A model generated the notes under the pieces. The model saw only the letters and a program-made list of their open reading frames with translations, was not told where the DNA came from and made no database searches. Below are positions 20,428-27,962 of a stretch of DNA of 30,813 nt, one piece after another. Numbering within the stretch: the stretch's first letter is position 1; each line of letters opens with the position of its first letter. The translations under genes and the position numbers were made by a program. This DNA is from Bacillota bacterium (GTDB lineage: Bacteria; Bacillota; Clostridia; Lachnospirales; Lachnospiraceae), in NCBI GenBank assembly GCA_023424995.1, contig JAFADH010000014.1:1-30813 (forward strand). The letters are read 5' to 3'.

Positions 20428-23178
20428 TTAATTTGCCCTGATAATTGTTATCTTATAGTATGCCACATCACCGTTCTCTGCGGTAACCGGTACCAGGAAT
20501 TCATTCGTACCGGTCGGTACCGATACAAAGCCTGTATTGCTGACCTTTGCTTTGGTACTGACCGCTGCCGCCTTGATCTGAACCTGATCCACCTTCTTGT
20601 CCACCATCAGATAATAATTAAGCTCCGTCTGACTGAAGGTCGGTGTCAGGGGAAGCTCGTTCCCTGCCGCATCCAGTATCTTCAGGCTCTTCAGACGGTT
20701 GTTCGGATTATACATGATCGGCGGTTCCGGGCAGAGACCTGCGGGCATATTCAGATATACCGGTATGGAGAATACGATGGGCGCATCAGCCATACCGCTG
20801 TATGCCGTATACAGCTTCTTTGCTTCTGCCCAGGGGGCTTCCACATTGCTCATATACTGGTGTGCATAGGTCGATATGGGTGTTACGTTGAATTTCTGAA
20901 GATAAATCGTATCCTGTCCTCTGTTAATATAGCTGCCTCCGATGAAGTAAGAGCCTCCCACGATAGACCTGTACGGGCTGTTCCAGGGTATCATGTAAAG
21001 GGCATTCAATACACTGTTGGTGGTTCCGTTCATGGCATATTGCAAACCTTTGGCAACGGCTCCTCCGCCGGCACTGTCACTGGCACCGATATTGTAGAAA
21101 TTATAGTAGCCTTCATATCCTTTATAGGTTCCGGTTACACTCCCGCTTAAAGTAGTAGCGCCCGTTACCACCTCCTGCTTTACCCGGCTAGCCAGATGGT
21201 AAGGACTTACTCCGGAATATTCTGCCGCCTTGACGAAGGACTCCGCATAGGTTATGGTTTTTGTCGCACCGTTGTCGTCCACATAGGAATAGGAGGTATT
21301 ATATAATGCCGTTCCTTTCAGGATATTCTCCACTCCGGTTACATTCTGGTATTCGGGCTGGTATTTTAACAGCTCAAACTGGAAGATGCCGGTTGGAGTC
21401 AGGAAATTCCTCGGATCCATATAATACTCGATGGCTGCCTTTGAGGCGGTAACCCATGTGGTTCCGTCAAAGGCGGTAAAGGTATCCTTGCTCCAATTAT
21501 AAGCACCGCTTTCCAGGGACTTCCAGCCGACTCCCTTGGAATTGGGTATCAGGTTCTTGGCAGTGACACTTTCCATGGCAATTACAGTATTCCAGTCCAG
21601 TCCGGTATGGTAAGCCTTGAACTCCCAATTAGGGTACATCTGATGCAATGCTACCAGAAATGGTATGTAACTTGCCGGAAAGCCTTCATAGACCAGCTTC
21701 TCCGCATAATCAAGATTACCCGGATCCACCGGATTAACAGTCGGCGTGGGTGTAAGCGTCGGTGATATAATAGGTGTCGGTGTTAAGCCATTATCCGGGT
21801 CCGTTGATCCCGGAACATCATATTCCGGCGGAATCGTATCTCCGATATAGATATACTGGGCAGGTACATATCCATAGATCCCATCCTCCGTGGATACACT
21901 ATACCAGGGATTATAATCCACATATACCACCTCCGTGACATATACTTTCTGGCGATTCATGACAGCTATGGGCTGTCCGGTACCATCCGTCAGTTCTTCC
22001 CCTGATACCAGTACATTCTTTACTATGTTGATCTTTATGGCATTACACACATAACCGGTGACCGGCTGGTTGGTGTAAGCAAGTATCGGATTACTCGACA
22101 GCTCAAATAGAACCAGCGGCGGTGTAGGCGTAGGGGTAGGGGTAATTGTCGGCGTAGGCGTCGCTGTCGGTACGGCGGTGGGTGACGGAGTCGGCGAGGG
22201 TTTTACCGTTGGAGCCGGTGTTGCCGTAGGCTTCGGTGTGGGCGTTGCTTTTACCGTAGTACTGATTGTGATCTTTGTGGCTTCCGCATAGCCGGTGTAG
22301 GTCTTCTTTGCATCAGTAATGGAAAGCTTGAACCATTTTACTCCGGAGACAGTGGTCTCACCCAATATCTGTACAATCGACCACCGCTTAAGACTGAGTA
22401 TATTGCCGCTGCTGTTTTTCAAATATGCCGACTTATTGCTGGCAGAAGTTCTGAACTTCATCTGGTCAACAGCTGCCGCCGCTTTGATGGGCTTCTCATA
22501 GGACAGCTTTATGTAAGCTGTTGATACATAACCTGTGACCGTCTTGTTGCCGGAGGTATAGGTGATACCATACCATTCCGTCTTATCCGCGGCTTTCGTT
22601 TCACAGATTACGGTTACGGTGTTCCCCTTGATCAGGCTTCCCACTGAGGAAAAGGAGGTTCCCGGACCGCTTCTGATATTTAAAGTTGTCGCCGTTACGG
22701 CTGCCTTTACCTCGAATTTCTTTGTAACTGTCACAGATGATCCTGTTTGGGAGGCAGGGCTTTTGGTTGGCGCAGGTGTGGCTGTCGCTTTCGGTTTTGA
22801 AGTGGGTGAAGGCGTTGCCGTAGGTTTATTCGTCGGCTTCGGGGTGGGTGTGGCTGCAGCCTTGTCAACTTTTACATAATCTTTATGTACGTAACCCGTT
22901 ACGGTCTTTCCGTTGAATTTAAGTGAGACAGAATAGAAATCTCCTTTTGTATCAAGGATTGTTACGGTTTCTCCATTATTCAGATATACATCGGTTCCAT
23001 CCATCTGTACTTTAGCTGCTGTGGTTGACGGTTCCTTTCGAACATTCAGTGTCGTCGCTGTTACGGTTCCGGTCTGAGCTGCTGATACCTGCCGGGACTC
23101 CGTCCCTAATCCGTACGGAATAACAAGTGCAAGGATCAATAGTAAACTCAACCATTTCTTATCGTACTTTTGATTCAT
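20428..23178 (-). CDS. Secreted SH3b/glucosaminidase autolysin
   Basis: 916 aa from the ATG at 23178 with AAAGGGG 6 nt upstream; the frame is open to 23316 but that part is unlike a signal peptide. Signal peptide at about 1-34 (WLSLLLILALVIPYGLG). SH3b domains at about 35-105 (ATTLNVRKEPS) and 155-225 (TTLNIRSGPGTS), a divergent one at 230-300 and a fourth near 360-445, are joined by Pro/Thr-rich linkers. A glucosaminidase domain follows at about 490-810; its likely catalytic Glu is in SRVKQEVV, and YNFYNIGASD is typical of the LytD/Acd type. The C-terminus (about 830-916) is cadherin-like. It should cleave N-acetylglucosaminyl bonds in peptidoglycan during growth or separation. Confidence 0.9.
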   Translation of the reverse strand: MNQKYDKKWLSLLLILALVIPYGLGTESRQVSAAQTGTVTATTLNVRKEPSTTAAKVQMDGTDVYLNNGETVTILDTKGDFYSVSLKFNGKTVTGYVHKDYVKVDKAAATPTPKPTNKPTATPSPTSKPKATATPAPTKSPASQTGSSVTVTKKFEVKAAVTATTLNIRSGPGTSFSSVGSLIKGNTVTVICETKAADKTEWYGITYTSGNKTVTGYVSTAYIKLSYEKPIKAAAAVDQMKFRTSASNKSAYLKNSSGNILSLKRWSIVQILGETTVSGVKWFKLSITDAKKTYTGYAEATKITISTTVKATPTPKPTATPAPTVKPSPTPSPTAVPTATPTPTITPTPTPTPPLVLFELSSNPILAYTNQPVTGYVCNAIKINIVKNVLVSGEELTDGTGQPIAVMNRQKVYVTEVVYVDYNPWYSVSTEDGIYGYVPAQYIYIGDTIPPEYDVPGSTDPDNGLTPTPIISPTLTPTPTVNPVDPGNLDYAEKLVYEGFPASYIPFLVALHQMYPNWEFKAYHTGLDWNTVIAMESVTAKNLIPNSKGVGWKSLESGAYNWSKDTFTAFDGTTWVTASKAAIEYYMDPRNFLTPTGIFQFELLKYQPEYQNVTGVENILKGTALYNTSYSYVDDNGATKTITYAESFVKAAEYSGVSPYHLASRVKQEVVTGATTLSGSVTGTYKGYEGYYNFYNIGASDSAGGGAVAKGLQYAMNGTTNSVLNALYMIPWNSPYRSIVGGSYFIGGSYINRGQDTIYLQKFNVTPISTYAHQYMSNVEAPWAEAKKLYTAYSGMADAPIVFSIPVYLNMPAGLCPEPPIMYNPNNRLKSLKILDAAGNELPLTPTFSQTELNYYLMVDKKVDQVQIKAAAVSTKAKVSNTGFVSVPTGTNEFLVPVTAENGDVAYYKITIIRAN

Positions 23179-23442
23179 TACAAACCCCTTTCCAAAATAA
23201 TTGAAGATAAAATCAACTATTTTGTTTGTTACTTCATGTGTAGTCTCTGATATCACATCCTTTGTTACAGAGCATTCTACAGGATAAGTATGGCAGTAAT
23301 GTGGCATATTCTGCATTTTGTGCTAATTGATTCTATCTCTTGCTATGACCTCCCATATAGTCAAATAACATGACAAATCCCGGTATTTTCAACAGAATTA
23401 TTATGTTATATCATTGCAATTAATTAACAGTACCATAAATAT

Positions 23443-23475
23443 TAGGTTGATTTTTACCTACTATATATATATAAT
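23443..23475 (+). promoter_or_regulatory. Promoter and operator of the phd-doc pair
   Basis: TTGATT (23447-23452), a 17-nt spacer and TATAAT (23470-23475). An inverted repeat TAGGT (23443-23447) / ACCTA (23456-23460) brackets the -35, a plausible autoregulatory antitoxin site. Confidence 0.7.
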
Positions 23476-23494
23476 ATTATTAGAGGTGATTAAC

Positions 23495-23737
23495 ATGAAA
23501 ATTGACAGTAACAGTATTGTCTCCATTTCCGAAGCTAATCAAAACTTTTCCAAAGTGGCACGAATGGTTGACAAAAATGGCGAAGTGTTTATATTTAAAA
23601 ATAATAAATTAAAATACCGTGTGGTTGATATGGAATCAAACTCAGATCTGGAACTCACGGACGATGAAAAAATTGATATTGCCGCGGCCAGAATTCTTAA
23701 ACAGTATAAAAAAGCATTTGTGGAGCTGGCGAAATGA
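23495..23737 (+). CDS. Phd/YefM-type antitoxin
   Basis: 80 aa from the ATG at 23495, with AGAGGTG 7 nt upstream. The N-terminal half has the Phd/YefM fold pattern (IVSISEANQNFSKVARMVDKNGEVFIFKNNK), which binds DNA and the promoter. The C-terminal half (LTDDEKIDIAAARILKQYKKAFVEL) is the helical toxin-neutralising tail. Its stop overlaps the next ATG as ATGA (23734-23737), the usual coupling of antitoxin to toxin. The antitoxin frame is intact though the toxin frame is broken. Confidence 0.85.
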   Translation: MKIDSNSIVSISEANQNFSKVARMVDKNGEVFIFKNNKLKYRVVDMESNSDLELTDDEKIDIAAARILKQYKKAFVELAK

Positions 23738-24121
23738 TTAGATTCAGTCGGGATAAAGTTCTTCTTCTGCATAAACTTATGGCAGAAGCATCCGGGGAGT
23801 ATTGGAGTACGGGATTATGACCTGTTAGATTCTGCTCTTGAAAGCGCGTATGCAACATTTGATAAAAAAGATTTGTTCCCCACAAAAGAAGAGAAAGGTG
23901 CAAAGCTCGGATTTTCTTTAATCTCAAATCATGCCCTTGTAGATGGAAATAAACGCATTGGCATGTATGTGATGCTTACCTTCCTCGAGGTGAACGGCAT
24001 TAAGATGGAATGTACGGATGATGATGTAATTTATACCGGTCTTGCTCTCGCAGCAGGTAAGATGGATTACGAACAGCTATTGGCATGGGTTCGGGAACAT
24101 AGAGCAGATAAAGAAATTTAA
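23734..24121 (+). pseudogene. Doc/Fic-type toxin with a frameshift
   Basis: The ATG at 23734 opens a frame (MIRFSRDKVLLLHKLMAEASG) that stops at a TGA about 23818. The rest of a Doc-like protein continues in the +1 frame to TAA at 24119-24121: RDYDLLDSALESAYATF, then the Fic core HALVDGNKRIG and a helical tail. The break is in the GGGG run near 23795-23799; one extra or two missing bases would fix it (family members read SGGS..GIRD there, favouring a 2-base loss). The catalytic motif is intact in the shifted part. It could be a real inactivation of the AMP- or phospho-transferring toxin, a programmed or phase-variable slip, or a sequencing error. Confidence 0.8.
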
Positions 24122-24140
24122 GAATGAATTACCCAATAAG

Positions 24141-24187
24141 AATAATGGGGATGTATCAGGTAGCCAGATACATCCCCATTATTTTTA
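24141..24187. terminator. Strong bidirectional terminator between doc and purD
   Basis: A perfect 17-bp inverted repeat (24141-24157 with 24167-24183) has a 9-nt loop and is followed by TTT on the plus strand; the minus side continues into CTTATTGG, which is less T-rich. It certainly serves the plus-strand toxin-antitoxin transcript and probably also the purine operon. Confidence 0.88.
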
Positions 24188-24188
24188 T

Positions 24189-25469
24189 TTATGCGTTTCC
24201 TGCCTCGTCAATGGCCTTGCCGATATCGGTACGCATATATTTATTCGCATAATCTACCCATGCGGCTGCCTCATATGCCTTCCTGCGGGCTTCCTTCAGA
24301 TCCGCGCCGGTGGCGGTGATGCCAAGGACGCGTCCGCCGTTGGTTACGATCTCATCACCGGCCCTCTTCGTTCCGGCATGGAATGCGAAATAATCCGGTT
24401 TCCCCCGGAAGGCGTTCAGGCCATTGATGGGCAGGCCCTTCACATAGCTCTCCGGATAGCCGTAGGAGGCCAGTATGACACAGACGGCCGCGTTATTCTC
24501 GAATTCCAGGCTGATCTTATCAAGTGTTCCGTCAATGCAGGCTTCAAATACCTCCACAATATCGTTCTTCATTCTGGGAAGCACCACCTGAGCCTCCGGA
24601 TCTCCAAAACGGGCATTGTACTCCAGCACCTTGGGTCCTTCCGGCGTCAGCATAAGTCCGACGAACAAAATGCCTGTAAACGGCCTGTCTTCCGCCCTCA
24701 TGGCATCCATGGTGGGCTGATAGATATATTGCCTGCAGAACTCGTCCACTTCCCGGGTATAAAAGGGGCTGGGGGAGAAGGTTCCCATTCCGCCCGTATT
24801 CAGTCCTTTATCCCCGTCCTTTGCCCTCTTATGGTCCTGTGCACTGGTCATGGGAAGGATGTGGGTACCGTCGCAGAAGCAAAGGACGGATACCTCACGT
24901 CCGGTCATAAATTCCTCGATAACAAGGCGGTCGCCTGCAGAACCGAACTTCCTGTCCTCCATAATCTCCTTTACTCCATCCAGAGCCTCCTGGTGGTTAT
25001 TGCAGATAAGAACTCCCTTGCCCAAAGCCAGACCGTCCGCTTTCAGCACAACCGGGAATTTGCACTTGCACAGATATGCAATAGCCTGGGAAGGATGGTC
25101 GAAGGTCGCATAACCGGCGGTGGGAATTCCGTATTTTTTCATCAGATCCTTGGAGAACGCTTTGGAGCCTTCGATCATGGCAGCATTCCTCACGGGTCCG
25201 AATACCCGCAGGTTCCGGGCTTCAAATACGTCCACGATACCTCCCACCAGCGGATCATCCGGTCCGACGACGGTCAGATCTATCTTTTCCTTCTCGGCGA
25301 AATCCGCCAGTCCGTTAAAATCACTGACAGGGATATCCACACACTGTGCGAATTCAGCTATTCCGGCATTACCGGGAGCCGAGTAAAGCTTGTCTACCCT
25401 GGGACTCATGGATACCTTAAGAGCTATGGCATGTTCCCTTCCGCCGCTACCAATCACTAACACCTTCAT
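24189..25469 (-). CDS. purD: Phosphoribosylamine-glycine ligase
   Basis: 426 aa from the ATG at 25469 (GGAGG 8 nt upstream; the ATG at 25475 is too close to it). It has an N-terminal GARS domain (MKVLVIGSGGREHAIA; VGPDDPLVGG), an ATP-grasp domain with VVLKADGLALGKGVL near 137-151, EEFMTGREVSVLCF near 175-188 and EYNARFGDPEAQ near 275-286, and a C-terminal domain. It ligates glycine to phosphoribosylamine in purine synthesis. Full length and intact. It lies 208 nt after purN, the last gene of the cluster. Confidence 0.97.
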   Translation of the reverse strand: MKVLVIGSGGREHAIALKVSMSPRVDKLYSAPGNAGIAEFAQCVDIPVSDFNGLADFAEKEKIDLTVVGPDDPLVGGIVDVFEARNLRVFGPVRNAAMIEGSKAFSKDLMKKYGIPTAGYATFDHPSQAIAYLCKCKFPVVLKADGLALGKGVLICNNHQEALDGVKEIMEDRKFGSAGDRLVIEEFMTGREVSVLCFCDGTHILPMTSAQDHKRAKDGDKGLNTGGMGTFSPSPFYTREVDEFCRQYIYQPTMDAMRAEDRPFTGILFVGLMLTPEGPKVLEYNARFGDPEAQVVLPRMKNDIVEVFEACIDGTLDKISLEFENNAAVCVILASYGYPESYVKGLPINGLNAFRGKPDYFAFHAGTKRAGDEIVTNGGRVLGITATGADLKEARRKAYEAAAWVDYANKYMRTDIGKAIDEAGNA

Positions 25470-25677
25470 GTTCATATCCTCCGATTATAATATTTGCTGT
25501 GATGCATCTTCACAGCCTCCCGATCCCTGCTCATATGTCAGTGATGCTTTATGCTTTTGCATCCCATTGCGTCTGTCCCGACGCCCGAACTCTTTTCAGT
25601 CTCCGGCATATCCTTATCAATATGAAAAACAGAAAGCGGGCTGTGACACCTGCCGTCTGTTCTCCATAACCTATTTA

Positions 25678-26301
25678 TTATTTTATTTTAACAATATTAT
25701 CTTCTATAATCAAGCGATCCTCAGCAATCAGCCTCACTGCTTCGGGCAATATCTCCCATTCTGCCTGCTCCATCACTCTTCGCTGCAGGCTTTCCGGGGT
25801 ATCGTCCTGCTCCACCGCCACTGCCTTCTGCAGGATGATGGGCCCGGTATCGGTTCCTTCATCCACAAAATGCACCGTAGCTCCGGTTACCTTAACCCCT
25901 CTTGCCAATACTGCCTCATGCACCTTCAGTCCATAAAACCCCGCTCCGCAGAAGGAAGGGATAAGTGCCGGATGAATGTTGATGATTCGATTACGGTATG
26001 CGTCTGTTACCTGTTCCGGAATAATCAGAAGGCAGCCGGCAAGTACTACAAGCTCCGACGGATACCGGCTGAGTAATGCCAGCAAAGCATCCCCGAAGGC
26101 CTTCCCGTCCGCATAATCCTTCTTAAGGATCGTCTCTGCCGGGATACCGTGCTTCCTTGCTCTTTCCAGAGCATATACTCCTGCCTTATTGCTGATCACA
26201 ACTTCTATCTTGACATCCGGAAGCTTATTCTGTTCTATCCGGTCAATCAAAGCCTGCAGATTCGTACCGCCGCCGGATACAAGAACAGCTAATCTCAGCA
26301 T
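25678..26301 (-). CDS. purN: Phosphoribosylglycinamide formyltransferase (folate-dependent)
   Basis: 207 aa. The N-terminus LAVLVSGGGTNLQALID is the folate-formyltransferase P-loop-like motif. The catalytic Asn-His pair is in IINIHPALIPSF near 106-117, and the Asp in DEGTDTGPII near 143-152. It transfers a formyl group from 10-formyl-tetrahydrofolate to GAR. The start overlaps purM by 7 nt, showing tight coupling. No purH, purE, purC or purF is in the window. Confidence 0.96.
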   Translation of the reverse strand: MLRLAVLVSGGGTNLQALIDRIEQNKLPDVKIEVVISNKAGVYALERARKHGIPAETILKKDYADGKAFGDALLALLSRYPSELVVLAGCLLIIPEQVTDAYRNRIINIHPALIPSFCGAGFYGLKVHEAVLARGVKVTGATVHFVDEGTDTGPIILQKAVAVEQDDTPESLQRRVMEQAEWEILPEAVRLIAEDRLIIEDNIVKIK

Positions 26302-27320
26302 AAGCTTACTCCCTTCGTTCCGGCGACTGCCTCTCCTACGATATACGCTTTCTCACCTGCCGCCCGGATCAATTGAACTGCCTGGTCCGCTTCCTTACTG
26401 TCCACTGCGATCAACATACCAAGCCCCATGTTATAGGTATTATACATGACCTGCTCTTCAATATCGCCGTCCTTGGAAAGCATATGGAAGATGGGAGGGA
26501 TCCCATAGCTGTCCTTTCTGATCATTGCATGGATCCCTTCCGGAAGCATTCTGGGGATATTCTCATAGAAACCGCCTCCGGTGACATGGCTGCAGGCTTT
26601 CACCGTAACCTTTCCCTGCTTTAAGCTCTGCAAAGCCTTCACATAGATCTTGGTCGGTGTGAGGAGCGTCTCCCCCAGAGTAGAACCCAGGGACTCATAA
26701 TAGGTGTCCAGAATATCACGCTGCATGCGGAATACCTTGCGCACCAGAGAATAACCATTGCTGTGGATGCCGGAGGAAGCGATCCCGATCAAAGTATCTC
26801 CCGGCTTTAAATCCGCACCGTTAATCATCTGCTTCCGGTCTGCGATGCCGACTGCAAAGCCCGCCAGATCGTATTCATCCGCGGGATAAAAGCCGGGCAT
26901 CTCCGCTGTCTCGCCGCCGATCAGGGCCGCACCGGCCTGCTTGCACCCTTCTGCCACGCCTTTTACGATTGCAGCGATTTTCTCAGGCTCATTCTTGCCG
27001 CAGGCGATGTAATCAAGGAAAAATAAAGGCTCCGCACCGTTGCAGACAATGTCATTCACACACATGGCAACACAATCGATGCCGACGGTATCATGCTTGT
27101 CCAGAAGGAATGCGATCTTTAGCTTGGTTCCGACACCATCCGTACCGGACACCAGGGTAGGCTGCTCCATATTCTTAAAGCCCGCCAGGGAAAATGCACC
27201 GGAAAAACCGCCGATATCGGTCAGCACTTCCTTTCGCATGGTTCCCTTGATATGCTCCTTCATAAGATCTACGGCTTTATATCCTGCTTCAATATCCACA
27301 CCTGCGTTTTTATAATCCAT
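26295..27320 (-). CDS. purM: Phosphoribosylformylglycinamidine cyclo-ligase
   Basis: 341 aa from the ATG at 27320 (GGAGG 8 nt upstream), giving MDYKNAGVDIEAGYKAVDL, the normal PurM start; the extra codons to 27335 would use a TTG. Typical motifs are DGVGTKLKIA near 60-69, VAMCVNDIVCNGAEPLFFLDY near 84-104, GGETAEMPGFY near 137-147 and GIASSGIHSNGYSL near 175-188. It closes the imidazole ring to form AIR. First gene of the purM-purN-purD cluster. Confidence 0.97.
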   Translation of the reverse strand: MDYKNAGVDIEAGYKAVDLMKEHIKGTMRKEVLTDIGGFSGAFSLAGFKNMEQPTLVSGTDGVGTKLKIAFLLDKHDTVGIDCVAMCVNDIVCNGAEPLFFLDYIACGKNEPEKIAAIVKGVAEGCKQAGAALIGGETAEMPGFYPADEYDLAGFAVGIADRKQMINGADLKPGDTLIGIASSGIHSNGYSLVRKVFRMQRDILDTYYESLGSTLGETLLTPTKIYVKALQSLKQGKVTVKACSHVTGGGFYENIPRMLPEGIHAMIRKDSYGIPPIFHMLSKDGDIEEQVMYNTYNMGLGMLIAVDSKEADQAVQLIRAAGEKAYIVGEAVAGTKGVSLC

Positions 27321-27350
27321 CCGAAAATCCTCCAATCTGAATATGGCTAC

Positions 27351-27379
27351 ATTTTAGCATATCCAGTTTGGTTTGTCGT
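27351..27379 (-). promoter_or_regulatory. Promoter of purM-purN-purD
   Basis: On the minus strand, ACGACA (27379-27374), a 17-nt spacer and TGC-TAAAAT (extended -10; TAAAAT at 27356-27351). The expected leader is only about 25 nt, so there is no room for a purine riboswitch downstream of this promoter. Confidence 0.6.
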
Positions 27380-27962
27380 TATTTTTCAGTGGATTATTTC
27401 TTATGTAATATATTAGTCATTCTTATATTTTCGGTGTTATTGTTAAGTAGATTTAATAAGTGTTCCCTGTTAGGGATGACGGCAAGCGATCCGGCCGCAT
27501 GCTGCCGGTAAAACCCGTGGCATTTAATAGCCGACTTTGTTTTCAATTTCAATGACCCACTGTTTCAGCATTTTCGCAGACCAATACTTTTCATTTTAGT
27601 TCCTTTCTGCTATTGCACCCTTACACTGCAGTTCAATATTATCTGCTTTTTCTATATTAATCCTGTATCCGGTTCCCGTACAATGACTTGAGGTGCTGAT
27701 AAACTGATTTATACTGCTTTTGTCTGTTTCCGAACAGGTAAATTGATGTTTTGTAATATGGAGGGCACTCATTTGATAAATGGTAAATAAGTTCTAATAT
27801 AAACCTTTGTGCAGGATAGTTAAAAATAAGTATTGTAAATCATTGCCTTGCTAAAGAAAATATGGATAGCAACACTAATACATATTTTAAGGGGTGATGT
27901 AAAAGGGAAGGTAATTATTCTTATTTTGGTAATTTAAACTATCAAAGAAAGGAACATGTATT
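27380..27962. other. Intergenic region between pur operon and the lyase gene
   Basis: About 580 nt with no solid gene. A short minus-strand stretch (27595-27524) reads EKYWSAKMLKQWVIEIENKVGY then stop, which looks protein-like but has an in-frame stop just upstream and no usable start. A CCGGC...GCCGG dyad lies near 27491-27508. The promoter of the lyase gene should be in 27780-27940 but I cannot place it. Confidence 0.35.

Noticed and set aside
22120..22860. GT/GC-rich repeats as a DNA element
   Set aside because: They are the codon pattern of Pro-Thr-rich linkers in the autolysin.
24042..25460. 472-codon plus-strand frame opposite purD
   Set aside because: It is the antisense shadow of purD, which has complete family motifs; the plus frame has no RBS and no recognisable domains.
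27320..27460. Purine riboswitch upstream of purM
   Set aside because: The best promoter leaves only about 25 nt of leader, and no purine aptamer core was seen on the minus strand.
27524..27595. Protein-like 22-codon fragment on the minus strand
   Set aside because: An in-frame stop lies directly upstream and there is no start or RBS; too short to call a gene relic.
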